Origin: DASYQV01 sp036005125
GTDB lineage: Bacteria; Acidobacteriota; Vicinamibacteria; Vicinamibacterales; UBA2999
DNA length: 11,663 nt
Assembly: GCA_036005125.1 (NCBI GenBank)
Contig: DASYQV010000248.1
Span: 1-11,663 of the forward strand
Direction of reading: 5' to 3'
Shown: piece after piece, positions 1 through 6,672 of the stretch
Layout of the letters: each line of letters begins with the position of its first letter
Numbering within the stretch: position 1 is the first letter of the stretch
Program-made: the position numbers and the translations under genes
The notes under the pieces: generated by a model
Told to the model about the DNA's origin: nothing
The model's database searches: none
What the model saw: the letters and a program-made list of their open reading frames with translations, nothing else

Positions 1-150
1 GAAATGACCGCGCTCTCGCATCCACACGAGATCTCTAAAATCAGGAACTCGCTCCCCAACTGCGCCGTCCGGCCCCAATGAAATCAGGTCCGACATCAGA
101 GCGAAGACGTCGAGGAATGTGCTCTTGCCGCTGGCATTTGGGCCGACGAG
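1..150 (-). pseudogene. AAA/RecF-SMC-like ATPase, 5' part only and broken at the P-loop
   Basis: Reading leftwards from 150 to the window edge there are 50 codons without a stop, beginning LVGPNASGKSTFLDVFALMS. GPNASGKST is a textbook Walker A motif, and the residues after it (FLDV, then DLISLGPDGAVGERVPDFRDLVW) match the start of AAA_15/AAA_21-type ATPases related to RecF/SMC, whose P-loop normally lies 25-40 residues from the N-terminus. Here the codon just before LVGP is TGA (153-151), and no start codon could leave the P-loop intact. Skipping one A gives GGILL-LVGPN, and changing TGA to TTA gives GGSFLLVGPN; both look natural, so a frameshift, a nonsense mutation or a sequencing error are all possible. 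No convincing N-terminal strand (the usual ..NF..F.. segment) is seen upstream in any frame. The rest of the gene lies outside the window. The ATPase identity is firm; its specific role (nuclease partner, defence, other) cannot be told. Confidence 0.72.
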
Positions 151-153
151 TCA

Positions 154-567
154 AAAGGATCCCCCCTTCACCGGATAGGCGTTGTGCCCTCGTGAGCGGT
201 CTACTTGGCCGGAGAGGGCGATCTGTGGAGCACAAAGAGACGCTGATACGGGTGCAATCAGATTGGAACGCGTGGAGAACCGCCGAAGTTCGACTCGGCG
301 ATCTCCAGAATATCCACTGGCGTCAGCCACGAGGTGCGCCGAGTCCCCTCGTGCACGGCCACGTTTCCTGCAGCAGCATCGTGAGCGGGGACATTCCGCA
401 CCGGTGTACCCATGCTGACGCACCCCATCGACTGCTGGTGTGCGTCCTGAAGCGACATACGATTCCGGCTGCATATACCGAGCTCACGCGCCGGGCTGAC
501 GCACAGCCGACGTCGCTGCCAGACGGCTGGCGCAGTCTTGGGCGATAGTTCGCTTCGGCAGTGCGGA
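154..567. other. Gene-poor stretch between the broken ATPase and the sugar importer
   Basis: Open frames exist here on both strands (for example 78-548 plus, 151-474 minus and 258-881 minus), but none shows a recognisable domain, signal peptide or ribosome-binding site. Their compositions, rich in Arg, Ser, His and Cys, are typical of GC-rich shadow frames. The right half may hold the control region of the importer. The left half may hold remnants of the lost N-terminus of the ATPase, but I could not recognise any. No RNA gene or repeat was identified. Confidence 0.5.
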
Positions 568-608
568 GAGCACAATCCCGCTTGTGTTGTGACACTCTGA
601 TTGTGCTC
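568..608. promoter_or_regulatory. 10-bp perfect inverted repeat, candidate operator or hairpin
   Basis: GAGCACAATC at 568-577 is exactly mirrored by GATTGTGCTC at 599-608, with a 21-base spacer that itself contains smaller dyads (CACAA/TTGTG and GTGT/ACAC). It lies 80-120 bases upstream of the ATG of the sugar-binding protein gene, where an operator or an upstream activator site for a sugar-uptake operon would be expected. The arm spacing (31 bases centre to centre, about three helical turns) would suit a dimeric regulator touching two half-sites on one DNA face. A stem-loop in the leader RNA is the alternative. No T-run follows, so it is not a classic terminator. Confidence 0.4.
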
Positions 609-687
609 GCGAATAGCAAATGATCCTGGATCGTACGTGATTCCGCCTTGCGTGTGTCGACCGTGCGGCATCGTCGCGCGACGCAGC

Positions 688-1965
688 ATGCGACGTGCCC
701 TTCGACTGTGGGTGGTCGCCGCGCTCGCGGCTGCTCCGGCGATGGCGTGTGGCGCACGGGACGAGGTCACGCGGCTGACCTTCTCCGGCAGTGCACTGGG
801 CCCTGAAGCGGCGGTGGTGCGGCGCCAGCTCATTCGGTTTGGCGAACGGCATCCCGGCGTCGACGTCCAGCTGCGCGTCACCCCCGACGCCGCCGACCAG
901 CGCCATCAGCTGTACGTGCAGTGGCTCAACGCTCGAGCGCCTGATCCCGACGTCCTGCAGCTCGACGTCGTCTGGACGTCGGAGTTCGCAGGTGCCGGAT
1001 GGATTCTCCCGCTCGACGGATTTGCCCCCGACGTCGACGATTTCGTTCCCGCGGCCCTGGCGGCCTCGCGGTGGCGAGGCAGGCTGTACGGGGTGCCCTG
1101 GTTCGTCGACCTCGGTCTGCTCTACTGGCGCACAGACCTCGTCCCTGCCGCGCCGCGATCGCTTGCAGAACTGCGTGACATCGCGCGGCGCCTGCAGGAT
1201 ACCGGGACGACGCGGTTCGGATTGGTATGGCAGGGCGCGCGCTACGAAGGGCTGATCACGGTGTTCCTCGAGCACCTCGGCGCGTTCGGCGGTGGCATCA
1301 TCGACGGGCGGGGGCGAGTGATTGTGGATGAACCGGCCGCCATACGCGCTCTGACCTTCATGTGCGAGGCGATCGGGCGCGACGCGTTCGTTCCGTCGTC
1401 CGTCCTCACGTGGCAGGAGGAGCAGGTCCGCTACACGTTCCAGAACGGCGACGCGGCGTTCATGCGCAATTGGCCATACGCGTGGGCGCTCCTGCAGGAC
1501 GGCACGCAATCACAGGTGGCCAGCCGCTTCGCCGTCGCGCCGTTTCCGGCCGGGGACGGCGGGCGGCCGACGGCCGCACTCGGCGGCGCCCAACTCGCAG
1601 TCAACGCCTGGAGCGCGAACCCCGCTCTGGCCTGGGCGCTTGTCACCTTCCTGACCGCGCCGCAGCAGATGCTCGAACGCGCGCGCCTCGTCTCACAGCT
1701 CCCCTCGCGCCGTTCGCTTTACGATACGACTGCCCTGGCCGACGCCCTTCCTCTTCCCGTCGATCAGCTGCGGGAAGTACTCGACGCCGCAGTTGCACGC
1801 CCGGTGACGCCCGTTTACAGCGAGCTCTCAGAAATTCTCCAGGTCCGACTTCATCGTGCACTCAGCGGACAGCAGGCGCCGGCGGCGGCTCTTCGCGACG
1901 CCGCACGCGAGATGCGGTCGGTCCTCGCACGCTCGGGCCTCGCTTTCGAGGAACAGGGACCATGA
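688..1965 (+). CDS. Sugar ABC transporter substrate-binding lipoprotein
   Basis: Periplasmic solute-binding protein of the extracellular family 1 (MalE/CUT1) class, predicted to capture a mono- or oligosaccharide and pass it to the two permeases encoded next. From ATG 688 it is 425 residues, a normal length. Residues 1-21 form a signal peptide (MRRALRLWVVAALAAAPAMA) ending before Cys21, a plausible though not ideal lipobox. RGRLYGVPWFVDLGLLYWRT (130-149) is the hallmark segment of trehalose/maltose-type binding proteins of the LpqY/ThuE sort, and the C-terminal half carries the expected FMRNWPYAW and GGAQLAVN motifs. In-frame TTG/GTG codons further upstream (601, 637, 652) would bury the signal peptide behind a Cys-rich leader, so ATG 688 is preferred even though no strong ribosome-binding site precedes it. 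The stop overlaps the next ATG (ATGA, 1962-1965). Family is certain; substrate is not, with trehalose- or maltose-like sugars the best guess. Confidence 0.93.
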   Translation: MRRALRLWVVAALAAAPAMACGARDEVTRLTFSGSALGPEAAVVRRQLIRFGERHPGVDVQLRVTPDAADQRHQLYVQWLNARAPDPDVLQLDVVWTSEFAGAGWILPLDGFAPDVDDFVPAALAASRWRGRLYGVPWFVDLGLLYWRTDLVPAAPRSLAELRDIARRLQDTGTTRFGLVWQGARYEGLITVFLEHLGAFGGGIIDGRGRVIVDEPAAIRALTFMCEAIGRDAFVPSSVLTWQEEQVRYTFQNGDAAFMRNWPYAWALLQDGTQSQVASRFAVAPFPAGDGGRPTAALGGAQLAVNAWSANPALAWALVTFLTAPQQMLERARLVSQLPSRRSLYDTTALADALPLPVDQLREVLDAAVARPVTPVYSELSEILQVRLHRALSGQQAPAAALRDAAREMRSVLARSGLAFEEQGP

Positions 1966-2873
1966 GCCGGCACATGGCCGCGATCGAACGCGAGGAAAGG
2001 CGTCACGCGGCATGCCTCGTCGCGCCGGCCTTGGTCTTCATCGTGCTCGGCGCATTCGTGCCAATCGCCGCCACCGGCTGGGAGGCGCTCCATGGACACG
2101 ACTTGCGGCTCCCATGGCTCGGCCGACCCTTTGTCGGTCTCGCAAACTTCGTGGAGGCGGCACGCGATCCCCGGTTCACCGCGGCGCTTCTCCACACTGT
2201 CACGTTTGCCGGGATTACCGTTCCCTTGGAACTCACACTCGGGCTTGCGCTCGCGGTGGTCATGGACACCGCGGTGCGCGGGCGAGCTCTGATCCGTCTC
2301 GCGGCACTCCTCCCGTGGGCCATACCCACCGTCGTCGCCGCGCTCGTCTGGCGTTTCATGTTCGATGCGCAGGCCGGAATCCTCCCGAAGCCACTCCAGA
2401 GGCTGGGCCTGGTGCAGGAGTCGTTCGACTGGTTTGCGGATCCGCTTGCCGCCTGGGTACCCATTGGCGCAGCAGATGTCTGGAAAACGACGCCGTTTGT
2501 CGCGATTCTGCTCCTTGCGGGTCTTCAGACCATCGACCCGGCGCTCCACGAGGCGGCGCGGATGGACGGCGCCGGTCCTGTGCGCCGGTTCGTCACGATT
2601 ACGTTGCCGCTTCTCCGGCCGGCGCTCGTCGTCGCCGCGGCGTTTCGGATGCTCGACGCGATGCGCCTGTTCGATGTGGCCTACGTGGTGACCGGCGGCG
2701 GGCCCGGAACGGCCACCGAACCACTCTCGCTCTATGCGTTCATCGCATTGATGCAGCGCCTGCGGTTCGGCTACGGGTCAGCCCTGTCGGTGACGGTGTT
2801 CCTTCTCACGTTCGCGTTCGCGTTGATCTGGGTTCGGGCGCTGGGCCGCTCGCTAGTCGGAGATCGGACGTGA
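1962..2873 (+). CDS. Sugar ABC transporter permease, MalF type
   Basis: Inner-membrane subunit of the importer, 303 residues. The cytoplasmic N-terminus (MSRHMAAIEREERRH) leads into the first membrane helix (ACLVAPALVFIVLGAFVPIA), followed by a short periplasmic loop and the remaining helices, six in all, as usual for MalF/UgpA/SugA-type proteins without the large MalF P2 loop. The EAA loop that docks on the ATPase is at about 197-220 (EAARMDGAGPVRRFVTITLP). The start is fixed by the ATGA overlap with the preceding stop. The same frame is open far upstream, through the middle of the binding-protein gene, but that extension has no membrane or domain character. The stop overlaps the next start (GTGA). 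It pairs with the second permease to form the channel. Confidence 0.95.
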   Translation: MSRHMAAIEREERRHAACLVAPALVFIVLGAFVPIAATGWEALHGHDLRLPWLGRPFVGLANFVEAARDPRFTAALLHTVTFAGITVPLELTLGLALAVVMDTAVRGRALIRLAALLPWAIPTVVAALVWRFMFDAQAGILPKPLQRLGLVQESFDWFADPLAAWVPIGAADVWKTTPFVAILLLAGLQTIDPALHEAARMDGAGPVRRFVTITLPLLRPALVVAAAFRMLDAMRLFDVAYVVTGGGPGTATEPLSLYAFIALMQRLRFGYGSALSVTVFLLTFAFALIWVRALGRSLVGDRT

Positions 2874-3691
2874 GAGTGGTCGGGTCCGGCGTTGCCGTTC
2901 TCGCGGGTGCGGCGCTCCTGACGATGCTGCTCTTTCCCATCTGCTGGATGATCGCGTCGTCGGTGACGCCGGAATCGCGATTGTTCCAATCGCCACGGCT
3001 GCTGCCAAGCGCGCTGTCTTTCGAGCATTACCGGGCACTCTTCGACGAGCGCGACTTTCTGGTTCCCGTCCGCAATTCCCTCGTCGTAGCGGCAACGACC
3101 ACGGTGGTCGCAGTGCCTGTCGCCGCACTGTGTGGATATGCGCTGGCACGGCTGCGGTTTCGCGGCAGAGGGTTTCTCCTCGCTCTGATTCTGGCCGTAT
3201 CGATGTTCCCGCAGATCTCGATCGTGCCGCCGCTGTACTTGATGCTTCGCGAGCTTCGGCTGCTCGACACGTACCCGGGCCTCATACTTCCCTACGTGAC
3301 GTTTTCTGCGCCCCTCGCCGTGTGGCTGCTCACCGCGTTCTTCCGGCACCTGTCACCGGAGCTCGAGGAGGCCGCGATGCTCGACGGGGCATCGCGCGTC
3401 CGGGCACTGTGGGACGTGGTGCTCCCGTTGGCCGCGCCCGGCGTTGCATCGGCCACGATCCTCACGTTTCTCTACTGCTGGAACGAATTCCTGTTCGCGC
3501 TCTCGTTCACGCTTGGTCCGGAGCGTTACACCGTACCGGTGGCGGTGACACTCTTGCGCGGGCGGTACCAGGTGCCGTGGGGCCAGGTGTTGGCGGCAAC
3601 AGTGCTGGCGACGATTCCGGTGGCGCTCCTGGTCCTCACGTGCCAGCGGCGTATCGTCGCCGGCCTGACGGCGGGCGCGAGCAAGGGTTGA
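2870..3691 (+). CDS. Sugar ABC transporter permease, MalG type
   Basis: Second channel subunit, 273 residues, with six predicted helices. The first (VAVLAGAALLTMLLFPICWM) starts almost at the N-terminus, and the periplasmic segment SSVTPESRLFQSPRLLPSAL is typical of MalG/UgpE/SugB proteins. The EAA loop is at about 166-190 (EEAAMLDGASRVRALWDVVL). The GTG start at 2870 is chosen because it overlaps the previous stop as GTGA and gives the family's normal length. The same frame runs open from 1856, but that stretch is a shadow of the first permease. Four bases separate the stop from the ATPase ATG, and its last codons hold the ATPase ribosome-binding site. Confidence 0.95.
   Translation: MRVVGSGVAVLAGAALLTMLLFPICWMIASSVTPESRLFQSPRLLPSALSFEHYRALFDERDFLVPVRNSLVVAATTTVVAVPVAALCGYALARLRFRGRGFLLALILAVSMFPQISIVPPLYLMLRELRLLDTYPGLILPYVTFSAPLAVWLLTAFFRHLSPELEEAAMLDGASRVRALWDVVLPLAAPGVASATILTFLYCWNEFLFALSFTLGPERYTVPVAVTLLRGRYQVPWGQVLAATVLATIPVALLVLTCQRRIVAGLTAGASKG
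3683..3687 (+). promoter_or_regulatory. Ribosome-binding site for the importer ATPase
   Basis: AAGGG lies inside the last codons of the MalG-type permease gene, eight bases before ATG 3696. It supports that start and coupled translation of the operon. Confidence 0.55.
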
Positions 3692-3695
3692 ACGG

Positions 3696-4712
3696 ATGGC
3701 CGCCCTTCGACTGGAGGCGATCTCGAAGACGTTTCCCAACGGGCACACCGCGATCCACCACGTCGACCTCGCCATTGACGAGGGGGAATTTCTGGTTCTG
3801 GTGGGACCATCGGGGTGCGGCAAGAGCACGCTCCTGCGTCTGATTGCCGGCCTCGAGACACCGAGCGCGGGTCGCATCTTCCTCGGGGCCGTCGACGTGA
3901 CCGGCGTACCGCCGCAAGCCCGCGACCTGGCGATGGTCTTTCAAAGCTACGCGCTGTATCCCCATATGAGCGTACGTGACAATCTCGGGTACGGATTGAA
4001 GGTGCGGCGCACCGCCCCGGCAATCGTGGCGCAACGGGTAGTCGACGTGGCGGCCGCGCTCGACATCGAAGACCTGCTCGATCGTCGTCCCGCCCAACTG
4101 TCCGGCGGCCAGCGCCAGCGGGTCGCACTCGGCCGAGCGATGGTGCGGCAGCCGAACGCGTTCCTGCTGGACGAACCACTCTCCAATCTCGATCCCGCGC
4201 TCCGCGCCCAGGCGCGCGCGGAACTGCGGCGCCTCCACGGCAGACTCGGCGTCACGGTCGTGTACGTGACGCACGATCAGGAAGAGGCCATGACGCTCGG
4301 CGGGCGCGTCGCCGTCATGCGTGACGGTGTCGTCGAGCAGATAGCGCCGCCCCTCGAGGTGTACGCCAGGCCCGTCAACACATTCGTGGCCCGATTCATC
4401 GGCGCTCCCGCGATGAACCTCGTTCCCGCGAGCCTCGTGGGAATCGACACGCCGCCCGGCGCGGTGGCCGGCATCCGCCCGCAGGATCTCTCGCTTGCCG
4501 GCAGTGGCCAACTGCGCGCAACAGTCGATCTGGTCGAGCCGCGTGGTCACGATTACCTGCTGCACCTGCGCCTCGATCAGCCGGGTCTCGACCCGTTGCT
4601 CGCAGTCGTCGCCGGGGCCGTGCCGCCAGCGGTCGGTGCCCGGACGTTCGTGGCCGTCGCACGCGAGCGGCTGCATCTGTTCGACGGAAACAGCGGCACC
4701 AGGTTGGCGTGA
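3696..4712 (+). CDS. Sugar ABC transporter ATP-binding protein, MalK/UgpC/MsmX type
   Basis: Cytoplasmic ATPase that powers the importer, 338 residues. All catalytic motifs are intact: Walker A GPSGCGKST (37-45), Q-loop Gln83 in FQSYALYPHMSV, signature LSGGQRQRVALGRA (135-148), Walker B FLLDE (156-160), D-loop SNLD (163-166) and switch His193 in VTHDQEEAM. The DQEEAM segment and GIRPQDL (259-265, the counterpart of the RPEHL motif) are characteristic of the MalK/UgpC branch with a C-terminal TOBE regulatory domain. That domain is somewhat short here: the protein is about 20-30 residues below the usual 360-370. It is the last gene of the operon, so the importer has its own ATPase instead of relying on a shared MsmX-like one elsewhere. 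Partner identity is clear from gene order; the substrate is not encoded in this subunit. Confidence 0.96.
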   Translation: MAALRLEAISKTFPNGHTAIHHVDLAIDEGEFLVLVGPSGCGKSTLLRLIAGLETPSAGRIFLGAVDVTGVPPQARDLAMVFQSYALYPHMSVRDNLGYGLKVRRTAPAIVAQRVVDVAAALDIEDLLDRRPAQLSGGQRQRVALGRAMVRQPNAFLLDEPLSNLDPALRAQARAELRRLHGRLGVTVVYVTHDQEEAMTLGGRVAVMRDGVVEQIAPPLEVYARPVNTFVARFIGAPAMNLVPASLVGIDTPPGAVAGIRPQDLSLAGSGQLRATVDLVEPRGHDYLLHLRLDQPGLDPLLAVVAGAVPPAVGARTFVAVARERLHLFDGNSGTRLA

Positions 4713-4752
4713 TCGGCCGAAAAGGTCCTGGCGCGCGCGAGGGTCAGGAGCC

Positions 4753-4771
4753 CAGCCGGGTCCTCCGGCTG
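4753..4771. terminator. GC-rich hairpin in the convergent gap, possible terminator
   Basis: CAGCCGG (4753-4759) and CCGGCTG (4765-4771) pair perfectly over 7 bp around a 5-base loop. It sits in the 105-bp gap between the end of the importer operon (plus, 4712) and the end of the DUF3179 gene (minus, 4818), where bidirectional termination would be useful. No T-tract follows on either strand, so intrinsic termination is uncertain; it may be only a pausing or mRNA-stabilising structure. Confidence 0.4.
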
Positions 4772-4817
4772 AATCCGCCGGCCGCGTGGCCAGTGTCGGC
4801 GGGACGCGTCGATGTCC

Positions 4818-6227
4818 TCATTTGATCAGCACCGTCTCCGGATGCTGAGCGTACCAGCCGAACCAGAATGCCCGATGTGCCGGCACTCTCGGCAGACGAA
4901 GGGTGGCGTCGAACGTTGCGCGAAGTTCGTCCTCGCCGGCGACCCACGCGCGACCCGCGGTATCAACGACGCGGCCGTCGAGCTCGGTCCTGCTGAAGCG
5001 ATGCGATCCCGCCTGATATACGCGGTTCGCGCCGGCTTCCGTTGTGACGACGACGAGATGCTGGCCGGCGGTGTCCACGTGATACACGCGGTTGCGACGC
5101 AGGAAATCAGCCGCGATCGCCACTGGTTCAGGTACTCCGGTTGGAGACGCGAGTCGCAGCACCAATACCTCGGCCTTGTTCGCCAGACGCGTGTCGGTCC
5201 TCGACACTCGAAACATCAGATCGTCAGTGGCGAAATACTGGCGGTACGCGGCCCCTTCGGAATAGTCCCGCGTGAAGCCTGTGTGGAGCGAGAGCGCGGT
5301 CGTGTCGGGATGCGCGCGCTTCCACTCCGCCCACGTGGTCGTGACGACCGGCATGGTAGACAAACGCAGTCCGGACCCGACGAGCTGGCCAATGACTGGC
5401 GTTCCGTCCAGGCTCGACCAGAGGCTTTTGGTTTCGGCATCGAACATCAGCTTGTTCGAACGGTACAGGAGCCCGCTGGTGCCGAACACGCGCGCGCTGC
5501 CGCCGACGTAGCTGTCGTACGGAATGACGGTCCCGCACAACGTGCAGTAGACGACTGTCAACTCGCGCGCGCCGAACCGGTCACGAGCCAGTTCGTGCCA
5601 AGCCAGGATCCGTTTCGGATACGCCCGTGCGATGCCGTCGACATAGACGCCGAACACGATGTTGGCGTCTTCCAGGTATCCGGCCTCCGAGGCAGTGACG
5701 TGGCGTGGGTACTCGAGCGGTGGGATGCCATTGACCGCGACCCCGCCCCACTCCACTTCGTCGAGCCGTATCGAGCTTCGTACCGGTGCGCGGAAGAATT
5801 CCTCGAAGCGCCGGTCGAGTTGACCATAGAGCCGGCCCTTGAAGGTCCCGTACTCGGGATGGGGATCGTAGGGGAGGCTCCAGACCCAATCGCGCCAGCG
5901 CGTCACATCCGTACCGAACCGCTGCCCGGTGCGATCTTCAAGAAAGCGAGCGAGACGACTGATGCGGCCCCACGCCGATGGCGTGCCCAGGTTTGTCCGG
6001 CTCATCAGATCGAGGACGTCGATGAACAACGCTGTATAGCCGTTCTTCCACGCGTCCGCGATCTGCGCGAGGGCCGCCTCGGCTTCGCGATCGTCGAGAG
6101 CGGCCACGCTGACGAACAAGTCGACATCGATGCCGCCGGGTGGCAGCTGTCGTGCTGAGCCCCCCGGCTGCAGGAGCGCAGGGACGAGGGCCACGCACGC
6201 GACGGTGCGCCGTACGGTTGCCGTCAT
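4818..6227 (-). CDS. Exported DUF3179 protein with a CxxC motif
   Basis: Secreted or periplasmic member of the DUF3179 family, whose biochemical role is unknown. From ATG 6227 it has 469 residues: a signal peptide (about 1-27, RRTVACVALVPALLQPGGSA), an N-terminal extension with TPR-like helical character (about 35-140), then the DUF3179 core. Diagnostic segments are GIPPLEYPRHVTASEAGYLE (167-186), VFGVYVDGIARAYPKRILAW with HE following (191-212), VYCTLCGT with Cys228 and Cys231, GTSGLLYRSNKLMFDAETKS (249-268), TTWAEWKRAHPDT (297-309) and a C-terminal HRAFWFGWYAQHPET. An in-frame GTG at 6266 overlaps the preceding stop as GTGA and would add 13 residues; I prefer 6227 because the signal peptide then starts cleanly. 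It is probably the last gene of the sigma/anti-sigma operon. The paired cysteines and conserved His suggest metal or redox chemistry, but this is inference. Confidence 0.9.
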   Translation of the reverse strand: MTATVRRTVACVALVPALLQPGGSARQLPPGGIDVDLFVSVAALDDREAEAALAQIADAWKNGYTALFIDVLDLMSRTNLGTPSAWGRISRLARFLEDRTGQRFGTDVTRWRDWVWSLPYDPHPEYGTFKGRLYGQLDRRFEEFFRAPVRSSIRLDEVEWGGVAVNGIPPLEYPRHVTASEAGYLEDANIVFGVYVDGIARAYPKRILAWHELARDRFGARELTVVYCTLCGTVIPYDSYVGGSARVFGTSGLLYRSNKLMFDAETKSLWSSLDGTPVIGQLVGSGLRLSTMPVVTTTWAEWKRAHPDTTALSLHTGFTRDYSEGAAYRQYFATDDLMFRVSRTDTRLANKAEVLVLRLASPTGVPEPVAIAADFLRRNRVYHVDTAGQHLVVVTTEAGANRVYQAGSHRFSRTELDGRVVDTAGRAWVAGEDELRATFDATLRLPRVPAHRAFWFGWYAQHPETVLIK

Positions 6228-6262
6228 CGAGTGTGTTTCACAGACGTCCGCCAGGGGCGTGC

Positions 6263-6622
6263 TCACGGACAGGTTGTCGACACCATCTTCAGCGATGTGA
6301 CCGTCATCTTGGTCTCCGTCATCTTCTGCTGCTTCTCCATCATCGTGGGCCCCATGACGGTGACCTTATGACCGCGGTGCGGGTCGATCTTGACTGCCGT
6401 GCCGGACAGGGTGAGCTCTTTCGGTGTCATCTTCGCGGTCGCGGCGTCCGGCTTCTTCATCCCGTCGCCGGCCATTACGTTCGTGAGCATGAACGTCCCC
6501 GCCATCTTGCCGGGAGCCACGCACCCGGTGTAGGTCATCTGCTGGTCGGACTTCTGTGCGGCGAACGTACTCGCCCCTCCGGCGATCGCGCACGCCACTG
6601 CCAATGAGATCGCTCGCGTCAT
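6263..6622 (-). CDS. Small secreted methionine-rich protein, function unknown
   Basis: A 119-residue protein with a signal peptide (about 1-22, MTRAISLAVACAIAGGASTF followed by AAQ). The mature part begins with MTYTGCVAPGKMAGTFMLTN, a pattern shared by many small exported proteins of Acidobacteria and related bacteria (TGC, then GT/GxF..LTN, later GHxVxVxG). Here the later segment is AVKIDPHRGHKVTVMGPTMM (77-96). This suggests a small beta-barrel similar to DUF5818, at modest confidence. About a dozen methionines occur in under 100 mature residues, with two cysteines (34, 118) and His82/His85, which could bind Cu(I) or another soft metal; that is inference. ATG 6622 is preferred over upstream codons because a strong GGAGGGG ribosome-binding site sits just before it. 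The stop at 6263 touches the possible GTG start of the DUF3179 gene, suggesting coupling. Confidence 0.8.
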   Translation of the reverse strand: MTRAISLAVACAIAGGASTFAAQKSDQQMTYTGCVAPGKMAGTFMLTNVMAGDGMKKPDAATAKMTPKELTLSGTAVKIDPHRGHKVTVMGPTMMEKQQKMTETKMTVTSLKMVSTTCP

Positions 6623-6626
6623 AACG

Positions 6627-6633
6627 CCCCTCC
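6627..6633 (-). promoter_or_regulatory. Strong ribosome-binding site (GGAGGGG) deciding the start at 6622
   Basis: GGAGGGG on the minus strand has its GGAGG core six bases before ATG 6622. It is the best ribosome-binding site in the window, suggesting that the small methionine-rich protein is made in larger amounts than its operon neighbours. Confidence 0.7.
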
Positions 6634-6672
6634 GCTCTCTGTGGTCAATGCATTCGGTGGCGCGGGCTCCGC

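Noticed and set aside
148..176. AAGGGGGG followed by CCTTTTGAC before the P-loop resembles the prfB programmed +1 frameshift site (SD-like run, then CTT TGA C).
   Set aside because: A +1 shift at this TGA enters the third frame (DSSAQMP...), not the Walker A frame, and the P-site codon is TTT, not CTT. The similarity looks accidental.
601..687. A longer sugar-binding protein beginning at TTG 601 or GTG 637/652.
   Set aside because: The extra residues are Cys/Pro-rich and would place the signal peptide about 30 residues inside the protein; ATG 688 gives a normal lipoprotein signal.
484..1509. A 341-codon open frame on the minus strand.
   Set aside because: Mostly antisense to the sugar-binding protein gene; Arg/Pro-rich with no domain or ribosome-binding site.
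4812..6158. A 448-codon open frame on the plus strand.
   Set aside because: It lies entirely antisense to the DUF3179 gene, has no recognisable domain, and its composition fits a GC-rich shadow frame.
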